Positions 1 through 6,989 of a stretch of DNA of 13,795 nucleotides are shown one piece after another. Each line of letters begins with the position of its first letter. Position 1 is the stretch's first letter. Source of the DNA: Cyclobacteriaceae bacterium (lineage in GTDB: Bacteria; Bacteroidota; Bacteroidia; Cytophagales; Cyclobacteriaceae); NCBI GenBank assembly GCA_030589835.1, contig JAUUZS010000038.1:1-13795 (forward strand), written 5' to 3'. Made by a program: the position numbers and the translations under genes. The notes under the pieces are model-generated. The model was not told where the DNA came from. It did no database searches and saw nothing but the letters and a program-made list of their open reading frames with translations.

Positions 1-1
1 G

Positions 2-1279
2 AGGGATAAGGATTTTCTGCTATACGAATTGTCCAATTCACTAGGAGGGAGTTCATCTTCAGGAAATCATGGGAATACTCCACTATGTCATGGAGCGCAT
101 TATGATCTGTCTTACCCATCGAATTATGGTAAAGAAGCACTGAAAATGCTGGAAGAATTGGACATTGTTCAATATGATCGGTTTTCAGATTCATGGAAAT
201 TTATGGATAAGCAATACCTTATTCCCAAAAATAAAGAGAGCCAGACCTTTGCTCATGACACTTTCCGTAAGGATGTGTTGCCGGATAATACTGAGCGTAC
301 GATTTTTTTGGATTTAATGAAGACCTATGTGGGCAAAATGCCCATGCCTACAAGCTTGATTCATGAAGATCTCAGAACGTTAAATGATATTTCTTTTCTC
401 GATTGGCTGCGAGAAATAATTACGGTTTCAGATCAGTTTGTTGAGGGATTGGATTACCATATGAAAGATGATTATGGTGCCGGATCGGATGCCGTTTCTG
501 CGCTTGCCGGGATTCATTATTTTGCGTGCAGGCCATATTTCACCAAATCCATTGAGCTTTTTTCCCCTCCTGAGGGTAATTTCTATTTTATACAAAAGCT
601 CTATGACAAACTGCCCAAAGATCGCGTTTTTCGTTCTCATTTAGTGAAGTCAATAAAAGAAGGCAAAGATGGTTTTGAAGTAGATGTGGTAGATGCAGGC
701 AAAAAGGAAATCACGCAAGTGAACTGCAAAAAAATCATCTTTGCCGGGCATAAATATCCGCTGAAATATATCTTTCAAAAAGATTATTTACTATTCCAAA
801 AAACCGAATATGCACCATGGGTGGTGGTAAATTTTGTGCTCAATAAGCCATTGGAAAAAACATCCTTCTGGCAAAATGAAATTATTTCTGCGGACAAATC
901 GCTTCTTGGCTTTGTGGATTCAAAAGCGCAATACGCTGCTGAAGCGCATCATAGGGTGTTCACAGTATATTACTGCTTCAAACCTGAAGAGCGACTAATG
1001 ATGTCATTGATTGAAGAGCGAAAGCAGACGTTCATTGATCAGACATTGGGGCACCTTGAAAAGTATTTTGGAAGATCGATCAATAGGCAAATAGAAAAGA
1101 TTTACATCAAGCAAATGGGGCATGCCATGCCGATCCCAAAACCAGGATATTTATTTAATGACGGAAATAAGCAAAGGTCAAATCCCGATTTGGTATATGC
1201 GGGAGTGGATAATGGACGATTACCGCTTTTGTTTGAGGCAATTGATTCCGGGTTGGCTGCTGTTGAGTTATTGAAGTAA
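2..1279 (+). CDS. FAD-dependent amine-oxidase-like oxidoreductase, 5' end cut by window
   Basis: The reading frame is open from the left edge (frame 2) to TAA at 1277-1279, giving 425 residues, so the true start and the N-terminal dinucleotide-binding GxGxxG segment lie outside the window. The first in-frame start-like codon, TTG at 29, sits inside conserved-looking protein and is unlikely to be real. Two things support a flavin amine oxidase/dehydrogenase fold. The middle has the usual 'PxGN...L' helix entry (SPPEGNFYFIQKL), followed by a strand pattern ending in KKIIFAGH. The C-terminus has the FAD-contacting pattern YAGVDNGRLP...AIDSGLAAVELL. The stretch DDYGAGSDAVSALAG resembles what I recall from spermidine-dehydrogenase-like members, but the substrate cannot be read from the sequence. 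It converges on psd with only 10 bases between the stop codons and no clear terminator. Confidence 0.8.
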   Translation, partial: RDKDFLLYELSNSLGGSSSSGNHGNTPLCHGAHYDLSYPSNYGKEALKMLEELDIVQYDRFSDSWKFMDKQYLIPKNKESQTFAHDTFRKDVLPDNTERTIFLDLMKTYVGKMPMPTSLIHEDLRTLNDISFLDWLREIITVSDQFVEGLDYHMKDDYGAGSDAVSALAGIHYFACRPYFTKSIELFSPPEGNFYFIQKLYDKLPKDRVFRSHLVKSIKEGKDGFEVDVVDAGKKEITQVNCKKIIFAGHKYPLKYIFQKDYLLFQKTEYAPWVVVNFVLNKPLEKTSFWQNEIISADKSLLGFVDSKAQYAAEAHHRVFTVYYCFKPEERLMMSLIEERKQTFIDQTLGHLEKYFGRSINRQIEKIYIKQMGHAMPIPKPGYLFNDGNKQRSNPDLVYAGVDNGRLPLLFEAIDSGLAAVELLK

Positions 1280-1289
1280 TAAAGTTTGA

Positions 1290-1946
1290 CTAGTTCAATT
1301 CTGCTAGGACAGTTCTTCCTCCCTGGGTTTTTTGATCAATTTTCACTTTGATGTCGGCATCGAGTGGAAGAAATACATCGACCCTGGAGCCGAATTTGAT
1401 GAAGCCAAATTCGTTGCCCTGCCCTACTTCATCATTTTCTTTTATATAATATTTAATCCTTCTGGCTACCGCACCGGCAATTTGCCTGGTGAGAATTTGA
1501 AGGCCATCGCTCAATTCATAGACAATCGTGGTGCGTTCATTTTCTGTACTCGATTTGGGATGCCACGCTACCAGGTATTTGCCAGCATGATATTTAAGGT
1601 ACTTTACAACTCCCCCAACAGGATTGCGATTTACATGGACATTAAGCGGCGACATGAAAATGGAGATTTGTATTCTCCTCTCATTTAGGTATTCAGTCTC
1701 CTCGGTTTCTTCAATCACCACTACTTTGCCATCGGCAGGGGCAAGAACATGTTTTAGATTTACATTTATTTGAATAGCTGGGTTTCTAAAGAACTGAAGC
1801 ACCAATAAGTAAATGATACTGCTTGCCAAATAGGAAAAATAAAGGTATAGCTCAGGTATCCTGATATACTTAAGTGCTGTATTCAGCAGCAGCAGTACGA
1901 TCAAAAGAACAATTAAAAGTAACTTTCCTTCCTTATGAATACTCAT
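1290..1946 (-). CDS. psd: Phosphatidylserine decarboxylase, short membrane-anchored type
   Basis: This pyruvoyl enzyme converts phosphatidylserine to phosphatidylethanolamine at the inner membrane. The 218-residue product starts with an HKEG motif and two hydrophobic segments (about residues 9-27 and 33-50). The decarboxylase core follows: LAPADGKV (68-75), the His-containing stretch SPLNVHVNRNPVGG (His104), and the self-cleavage site in FIKFGSRVDVFLP. Gly186-Ser187 there would be split to give the beta chain and the pyruvoyl-bearing alpha chain. The length matches the short Psd type common in Bacteroidota rather than the roughly 320-residue E. coli type. ATG at 1946 is the natural start, just ahead of the HKEG motif. 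A -7-like box upstream suggests its own promoter. cdsA, two steps earlier in the pathway, lies upstream on the same strand; the PssA step is absent from the window. Confidence 0.93.
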   Translation of the reverse strand: MSIHKEGKLLLIVLLIVLLLLNTALKYIRIPELYLYFSYLASSIIYLLVLQFFRNPAIQINVNLKHVLAPADGKVVVIEETEETEYLNERRIQISIFMSPLNVHVNRNPVGGVVKYLKYHAGKYLVAWHPKSSTENERTTIVYELSDGLQILTRQIAGAVARRIKYYIKENDEVGQGNEFGFIKFGSRVDVFLPLDADIKVKIDQKTQGGRTVLAELN

Positions 1947-1966
1947 ATTATCAATTAAATCACGAG

Positions 1967-1974
1967 CAAATATA
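1967..1974 (-). promoter_or_regulatory. Candidate Bacteroidota -7 box for psd
   Basis: On the minus strand this reads TATATTTG, an exact match to the Bacteroidota -7 consensus TAnnTTTG. It lies about 20 bases upstream of the psd ATG, giving a very short leader. No TTG is present at the expected -33 spacing, so the call rests on the -7 box alone in AT-rich DNA, where chance matches occur. Confidence 0.35.
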
Positions 1975-2105
1975 ATTCATAAATATATCCTATCTGGATA
2001 TAAAACCCGCATTTCGGCGAGGCATGTCACTGACATTCAAATAAAAATCCATCTTCAATGTCAATGTCGTAATTTCTAACTCAGTCTGACTATCTAAAAT
2101 TAATT

Positions 2106-2120
2106 CCTGAATTATTCAGG
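2106..2120 (-). terminator. Small hairpin directly after the glutamate dehydrogenase stop
   Basis: CCTGAATTATTCAGG is a near-perfect palindrome (6-7 bp stem, minimal loop) abutting the TAG stop of the dehydrogenase on the minus strand. In that direction it is followed by the AT-rich run AATTAATTTT. The stem is short, so this is a weak candidate terminator. It could separate the dehydrogenase transcript from psd. Confidence 0.35.
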
Positions 2121-3398
2121 CTAGAAGCCTCCTCTATAGCTGTATGCTTTTGCAACCCGGTCAATGGCAACAATATAGGCTGCAATTCTTAAGGTAACAT
2201 TATATTTTACAGAAGTTTTATATACATTTTCAAATGCATTGCGCATAATCCTGTCTGAACGACGGCTGACGCGTTCCCTGGTCCATTTATAGCCAATCCT
2301 GTTCTGCACCCATTCGAAATAAGATACGGTAACGCCTCCGGCATTGGCCAGAATATCGGGGGCCACCACAATTCCCTTTTCAGCAATGATATCATCGGCC
2401 TTGGCAGAGGTTGGCCCATTGGCACCTTCGACAATAAGTTTTGCTTTTATTTTGTCTGCATTTCTTTTGGTGATCACGTCCTCCATAGCTGCAGGAACCA
2501 ACACATCTACATCGAGATACATCAATTCATTTACTTCATCCATCTTATCGGCGCCATCAAAATTTTCCAGCATACCCCGGTTATTCAATCGGTACGCTAT
2601 TGCTTTTTATATATCAATCCCGTCTTTGTTGTAATAGGCTCCGGTTATATCGCTGATGGCAATAATTTTGGAACCTCGTTCTGCCAAAAGCTGGGCAGCG
2701 TGTGAGCCAACATTTCCGAATCCCTGAACAGCAACCGTACTGTTATATGGATTGATTTTCAGTTTTTCCAGGGCAGAAAGTGCGGATACCATTACACCAC
2801 GTCCTGTAGCCTCCACCCTGCCGGCAGATCCTCCCAGTACTCCGGGTTTTCCTGTGACCACGCCGTTGACGGTCATACCGCTGTTTCGTGAGTATTGGTC
2901 CATCATCCAGCCCATTTCTCTTTGTCCGGTACCCATATCCGGTGCAGGAATGTCGGTGTCGGGCCCAAAAACATCGTACAAGGAGGTGGTATAGGCACGA
3001 GTCAATCTTTCTATTTCGCCAGATGACATTTGCCGGGGGTTACAACATATACCTCCTTTGGCTCCGCCGAAAGGGATATCGACAACGGCACATTTCCAGG
3101 TCATCCAGGCAGCAAGTGCTTTCACTTCATCAAGATTTACGTGAGGATCAAACCTGACGCCACCTTTAGAAGGCCCGAGTACATTGTTGTGAATGACCCG
3201 GTACGCCTCAAAAACCTTTATCGCCCCATCGTCCATGGTAATCGGAATATTGATAATCACCTGTTTGTCAGGAGATTTCAAGACATTATATGTTTCCTCA
3301 TTAAGTCCCAGATGCTCGGAAGCAACCTTAAATCTGGACATCATGGATTCGAAAGGATTTTCCTTGTCTTTTATTGGAGCAGGTTCAATATATCCCAT
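2121..3398 (-). pseudogene. gdhA: Glutamate dehydrogenase (Glu/Leu/Phe/Val family) interrupted by an in-frame TAA
   Basis: The intact enzyme would interconvert glutamate and 2-oxoglutarate plus ammonia with NAD(P). From ATG at 3398 the frame encodes 263 residues with a typical hexameric-GDH N-terminal domain: GPSKGGVRF (substrate Lys78), PFGGAKGG (catalytic Lys114) and PAPDMGT (Asp154). The dinucleotide site GFGNVG follows (216-221). A TAA at 2607-2609 then ends translation. The same frame continues without any shift as KAIAYR and through the rest of the family C-terminus (VLVPAAMEDVI, VEGANGPTS, APDILANAGG) to TAG at 2121-2123. Counting the stop as one codon gives 425 positions, about the normal family length. 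No other damage is visible, so this is a recent nonsense mutation, a consensus error, or readthrough. TAA is the ordinary stop of neighbouring genes, so the code is not globally reassigned. A separately translated downstream piece (from TTG 2588 or the ATG near 2573) would lack half of the nucleotide-binding domain. Confidence 0.88.
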
Positions 3399-3486
3399 AT
3401 CAAAATATTAAAATTCTTTCATAGTAAATTGACCTAAAAGTATAAAATTTTTTATTAGATATAGGCTAGAAAATGAATATTAATGA

Positions 3487-4317
3487 CTAAAAAAGTTTTA
3501 GAAAAGCTGCAATAAAAGGCAGGGACAATAATAATGCGTCAAACCTGTCGAGAAAGCCTCCATGACCCGGAAGAGATTCTCCGGAGTCTTTGATATTTAT
3601 GCTTCGCTTAAAAAGGGATTCTACCAAATCTCCATAAGTGCCGGCAATAACGGTTAGTATTCCTATGGTCATCCATTTCCACAGGGGCAGTATGTCCATG
3701 AAGCTGGAAAGCACAAAAGCAATGACCAGGGTAAGTATGGCTCCACCAATAAATCCTTCCCATGATTTTTTTGGCGAAATGCGTAGGAAAAGTTTCGTTT
3801 TGCCAAATAGTGTCCCGGCAAAATATCCGCCGGTATCACTTGCCCATGTCAACAACAATATACCGGTAACCACTTCAAATTGATACTGACCAGTACAAAA
3901 CGCAATGACGTGAAGTAAGGAAAATGGAATGGCCACATACAGAATGCCCAGAAAGGTATAGGCTATATTGGCAAAGGGCTTCACTTCCGATTTTTTATAT
4001 AATTTTATAAAATATATGATCGAAACAAATGGAAAAATAAGATAGAAAACATCGGAATTTACCAAATTCATTTGAACTAAAAAGGTAAAGCTGTATATGA
4101 GGATACCGGACAGGGTTCCCCAAAAAATGAGTGGCAGAAAGCCGGCTAGTCCGGCGAGCTTATAAAATTCCCGCATGGAGAGAAAGGTGATAGCCAAAAA
4201 TACCACATAGTAACTCCATGCCTGCCAATAGATGGCCGAAATGATGATGGCCACACCCAGTATGGCAACAATTATTCTCTGTGTAAGATTGTTGTATTTA
4301 TTCAAATGCAATTTCAT
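3487..4317 (-). CDS. cdsA: Phosphatidate cytidylyltransferase (CDP-diacylglycerol synthase)
   Basis: This membrane enzyme makes CDP-diacylglycerol from phosphatidic acid and CTP, the branch point for phospholipid synthesis. The 276-residue product is almost entirely hydrophobic helices. It carries the C-terminal CdsA signature: Ser224-x-x-Lys227-Arg228, then Lys233-Asp234, and PGHGGFLDRFD with His242, Asp247 and Asp250 in the expected pattern. The conserved SDTGGYFAG and SPKKSWEGFIGG segments precede it. I chose ATG at 4317. A TTG two codons upstream (4323) also reads in frame but is a poorer start. Either way the 5' end overlaps the DUF2007 gene by 20-26 bases, so the two are probably translationally coupled. 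There is no obvious Shine-Dalgarno. It works upstream of Psd in phosphatidylethanolamine synthesis. Confidence 0.95.
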   Translation of the reverse strand: MKLHLNKYNNLTQRIIVAILGVAIIISAIYWQAWSYYVVFLAITFLSMREFYKLAGLAGFLPLIFWGTLSGILIYSFTFLVQMNLVNSDVFYLIFPFVSIIYFIKLYKKSEVKPFANIAYTFLGILYVAIPFSLLHVIAFCTGQYQFEVVTGILLLTWASDTGGYFAGTLFGKTKLFLRISPKKSWEGFIGGAILTLVIAFVLSSFMDILPLWKWMTIGILTVIAGTYGDLVESLFKRSINIKDSGESLPGHGGFLDRFDALLLSLPFIAAFLKLF

Positions 4318-4510
4318 CGGCAACTAATTTTTTTGCGCTCATAGCTTTTTTATTCGGAACAAGGACTTCGATTTGACCATGGCTAAAATGAAGCGTAGAA
4401 TCCTTTTTATTTACAATAACCGCCTCAATTTCATTTTCAATCAAAACGCCCTTAACGATTTCTGCACGTGAACTGATGGGTGATTTATAAACGATGGTCC
4501 AATCTTTCAT
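4298..4510 (-). CDS. Small DUF2007-type protein
   Basis: This 70-residue protein begins MKDWTIVYKSP and continues with the alternating pattern of the DUF2007 family (also called putative signal-transducing protein): an N-terminal strand, a helix through EIVKGVLIENEIEAVIVNK, then a strand pair ending IEVLVPNKKAMSAKKLV. It has no signal peptide or membrane segment, so it is probably cytoplasmic. The function of the family is not established. ATG at 4510 is preceded by AAGGAA, a usable ribosome binding site. The gene overlaps the CPBP gene by 26 bases at its 5' end and cdsA at its 3' end, which points to one tightly coupled transcript. Confidence 0.85.
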   Translation of the reverse strand: MKDWTIVYKSPISSRAEIVKGVLIENEIEAVIVNKKDSTLHFSHGQIEVLVPNKKAMSAKKLVADEIAFE

Positions 4511-5450
4511 GTTCCTTGGTATTTGATAAGTAATTTTTAAAATACATGAGTGTGACTACAAATAAAACAGAAAAAATGATAATATACATAGTTGGCATCG
4601 CTTCTGTTGATTCTACATCTATATCCGTCAGCCCTTTTTGGTAGATATATAGGGCAATTAATGATACACTATTATTCAAAAAATGTGCTACAATAGGAAT
4701 GAGCAGATTGCCGGACCACACATATAAATAACCAAATAAGGCCCCTAAAAGCATTCTTGGTACGAATCCATAAAATTGAAAATGTATGGCACTGAACAAA
4801 ATGGCGGCAACCCAAATCGCTGCGTGATCATTCTTAAAAATTTTCCTGAAAATATTTTGTAAAAATCCTCTGAAAAGTAGTTCCTCACCTACTCCGGGAA
4901 CCACCGCAATAAAAAAAATGGTGAGCAGGAAATATCCTGTAGAATTAAATTCAGTAAGATATTCTGTCAATACCCGGGCAGAATCTTCCATCTTTTCTGC
5001 CCATCCTTCAACACCGGCAAAGGACTCAGGAAGTTTGATGTTCGCATTCCATTCAATAAATACCGTATTGACGATCAAAAATGAAAATACAATGAGAATG
5101 GTGGCCAAAAGCGAATTGACAATATTTGAAGGCAGATCAATAAAATCCTTCAACAAATCCCCCTTGATCATAGTATAATAAAATATCAGGGGAGCAATGA
5201 TAAAGCCACTTATTGATGCTATTCCATTTATAATAAGAAGCATCGATTGTTGCTCGGGGTAAGCAACAGGATCCGTTAATATATCTTGAATCTCAGCGAT
5301 TCCAACTCCGGAAATAATAATACCGGTTATAAAAGCCAGAACAGGGCCAATCAATAAAACCCCGCCCAATGTAATTCCTATGAGGGAAAATAGAAGAATC
5401 CATGGGTTTTTGTCCTGTGCATTAATTGGATTAGAAGCCTTATTTAACAT
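4485..5450 (-). CDS. CPBP family intramembrane metalloprotease
   Basis: This 321-residue multi-pass membrane protein has the CPBP (Abi/CAAX protease-like) core in its C-terminal half. The motifs are EExxxR in GEELLFRG (Glu179, Glu180, Arg184), FxxxH in FSAIH (Phe209, His213), and HxxxN in HFLNN (His246, Asn250). These residues form the metal-binding active site inside the membrane in this family. The natural substrate is unknown; relatives process prenylated proteins, peptides or bacteriocin-related partners. The first half contains three to four further hydrophobic segments and a soluble loop at about 128-160. It is the first gene after a strong terminator, so it probably starts the CPBP-DUF2007-cdsA transcript, but I could not find an exact -7 box in the short leader. 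Confidence 0.92.
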   Translation of the reverse strand: MLNKASNPINAQDKNPWILLFSLIGITLGGVLLIGPVLAFITGIIISGVGIAEIQDILTDPVAYPEQQSMLLIINGIASISGFIIAPLIFYYTMIKGDLLKDFIDLPSNIVNSLLATILIVFSFLIVNTVFIEWNANIKLPESFAGVEGWAEKMEDSARVLTEYLTEFNSTGYFLLTIFFIAVVPGVGEELLFRGFLQNIFRKIFKNDHAAIWVAAILFSAIHFQFYGFVPRMLLGALFGYLYVWSGNLLIPIVAHFLNNSVSLIALYIYQKGLTDIDVESTEAMPTMYIIIFSVLFVVTLMYFKNYLSNTKEHERLDHRL

Positions 5451-5485
5451 TTTAGTTTCTTGATTTCAATATGGTATCCTTCAAT

Positions 5486-5522
5486 AAAAAGGGCTAGTGC
5501 AGAATACGTGACAGCCCTTTTT
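5486..5522 (-). terminator. Strong intrinsic terminator, probably bidirectional in form
   Basis: A 10-bp perfect inverted repeat, AAAAAGGGCT (5486-5495) against AGCCCTTTTT (5513-5522), encloses a 17-base loop. On the minus strand the stem is followed by TTTTTATTG, as expected for an intrinsic terminator ending the recR/TPR transcript. The plus strand also has a T run. It marks the boundary between the recR unit and the CPBP-DUF2007-cdsA unit. Confidence 0.85.
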
Positions 5523-5587
5523 TCTTCTTCAAAAATATACAGGAACCGTTCAATAAAAAAAAATCATTCAATATAAATGTAAAAAGG

Positions 5588-6232
5588 CTAATTCATCGCC
5601 CGTTCACTTTTGGGTTTTAGTTCACCTTTTAAAAGCAGATTATAATTGTCACACGAAAGATTGCCATGGTCATCGCAGTACGGGCATGAGGTATAGGCTA
5701 AGCTCATCGCAGATTTTTTTATGATTACGGTTTGGCCTTTGCACACCGGGCAGACTACTTTGCCGCTAGGCCCGCAATCAATTTTTGGCATGACTGTATA
5801 ATCCACTTTCTCGCCCGGGTCATACACATCTTGCTCCTGTTCTATTGATGCGTTCAGGTATTTTTCTTCTGCTTTTTCGAGATACCTGGTACACGATTCA
5901 AAATATTGGCCGGAGGTGCCCTTCAAGGCAATATATTTATTTAGCCAATTGATGCTTTGTTTATAATTTTCCAAATAAAAAGAATTGGCTCCAAAATAGT
6001 AGCAAATTTCGGCAGGCAAGACTTTTACCGCCTCCAATACTTGCCGGAAGGATTGGTCTGCTTCTTCATACTTGCCGTTTTCATATTGATTGATGCCCAA
6101 GTCCAGGTACTTCAATTTCTGGCCTCTTTCGTATTCATCATTTTGTGCAAATGCCTTCGAAACAGACAGGATGCTGAGTGCAGTCATTAAAACCAATGCA
6201 AAAAAAGGGATATTTCTGGTTATCATCCTCAT
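5588..6232 (-). CDS. Secreted TPR protein with C-terminal zinc-ribbon-like cysteines
   Basis: The 214-residue product has a signal peptide: MRMITRN, then a hydrophobic core at about 8-25, with likely cleavage after KAFAQ near residue 30. Residues 38-125 show a tetratricopeptide-like helix pattern (YLDLGINQYENGKYEEADQ, then YYFGANSFYLENYKQSINWL), suggesting a protein-binding scaffold in the periplasm or at the surface. The C-terminal part has six cysteines in a mirror arrangement: C153-x7-C161-x2-C164 and C183-x2-C186-x7-C194. The KG after C164 resembles the CxxCxG repeats of the DnaJ cysteine-rich region. I do not recognise a named family or a defined function. It lies 12 bases after recR and is probably cotranscribed with it; the terminator at 5486-5522 ends the unit. 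Confidence 0.8.
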   Translation of the reverse strand: MRMITRNIPFFALVLMTALSILSVSKAFAQNDEYERGQKLKYLDLGINQYENGKYEEADQSFRQVLEAVKVLPAEICYYFGANSFYLENYKQSINWLNKYIALKGTSGQYFESCTRYLEKAEEKYLNASIEQEQDVYDPGEKVDYTVMPKIDCGPSGKVVCPVCKGQTVIIKKSAMSLAYTSCPYCDDHGNLSCDNYNLLLKGELKPKSERAMN

Positions 6233-6244
6233 AAAACGTTTATT

Positions 6245-6862
6245 CTATTCACTTGTTATATCATACTTTAGTCGCTGGACAATACTTCGTCCCAGGGTGA
6301 TTTCGTCCGTATATTCCAATTCACCTCCGATTGGAACCCCCCTGGCAATAGTAGTGATTTTTAGGTTAAACGGCTTTAATTTCTTGGCGATATAGAAAGA
6401 TGTAGTGTCTCCTTCCATGGTAGGACTCAATGCGAGGAGGACTTCAGTTATGGTTCCTTCCGATTTTTTTACCCTGGTGACCAGGCTATCGATATTCAAT
6501 TCGTTTGGACCAATTCCCTCTATCGGAGAAATAATTCCACCAAGCACATGATAATAACCATAAAATTGGGAGGTATTTTGAATTGCAATTACATCTGGTG
6601 TATCTTCTACCACACAAAGTATTGAGGCATCTTTTCGGATAGATTCACACGTACAATCTTCTGAATCAGCAATAATATGGCATATTTTGCAATATTTTGT
6701 CTTTTGCCTAAGGTTGATCAAAGCAGTACTTAGTTGGTCGGTTACCGGTTTTTCTTGCTTTAATAAGTGTAAGGCCAATCTCAATGCAGTCTTTTTTCCT
6801 ATTCCCGGAAGTTTCGAAATTTCAGTTACTGCATCTTCAATTAGTTTTGAAGGATATTCCAT
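6245..6862 (-). CDS. recR: Recombination mediator protein RecR
   Basis: RecR acts with RecO (and RecF) to load RecA at single-stranded gaps. The 205-residue protein is standard length and has all parts in order: a helix-hairpin-helix in ISKLPGIGKKTALRLA (15-30), a four-cysteine zinc site (Cys58, Cys61, Cys70, Cys72), and a Toprim domain from about residue 79 (SILCVVEDTPDV, with Glu86 and Asp90). The family signature ARGVPIGGELEYTD follows at about 173-186. ATG at 6862 places the MEYPSKLIE start where family members begin. It is divergent from the M23 peptidase gene and leads the short unit with the TPR protein. A -7-type box lies about 20 bases upstream. Confidence 0.97.
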   Translation of the reverse strand: MEYPSKLIEDAVTEISKLPGIGKKTALRLALHLLKQEKPVTDQLSTALINLRQKTKYCKICHIIADSEDCTCESIRKDASILCVVEDTPDVIAIQNTSQFYGYYHVLGGIISPIEGIGPNELNIDSLVTRVKKSEGTITEVLLALSPTMEGDTTSFYIAKKLKPFNLKITTIARGVPIGGELEYTDEITLGRSIVQRLKYDITSE

Positions 6863-6881
6863 GTTTTATCAAATTGAAATT

Positions 6882-6889
6882 CAAAATTA
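6882..6889 (-). promoter_or_regulatory. Candidate Bacteroidota -7 box for recR
   Basis: The minus strand reads TAATTTTG, an exact match to TAnnTTTG, about 20 bases before the recR ATG. At the -33 spacing there is TTT rather than TTG. The position in a 127-base divergent spacer makes it plausible. Confidence 0.4.
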
Positions 6890-6931
6890 CAAATTGATAA
6901 AAACTTTAAAAGCATTTTATGGGTTAGTAAT

Positions 6932-6962
6932 TTGACAATTTCATACTTATTGGCAAATTTTG
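6932..6962 (+). promoter_or_regulatory. Candidate promoter for the M23 peptidase gene
   Basis: TTG at 6932-6934 and AAATTTTG at 6955-6962 are separated by 20 bases, close to the Bacteroidota TTG-N19-TAnnTTTG pattern with one mismatch in the -7 box. Transcription would start about 20 bases before the ATG at 6990. Confidence 0.4.
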
Positions 6963-6989
6963 TAGCCGCTTAGATTGAATACTGAATAA

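Noticed and set aside
2607..2609. The internal TAA as evidence of an alternative genetic code
   Set aside because: TAA ends neighbouring genes such as the oxidoreductase at 1277-1279 and the transporter at 12517-12519, so it is a normal stop here.
2207..3437. Several frames opposite or overlapping the glutamate dehydrogenase
   Set aside because: They are shadows of the dehydrogenase coding sequence in other frames and have no family features of their own.
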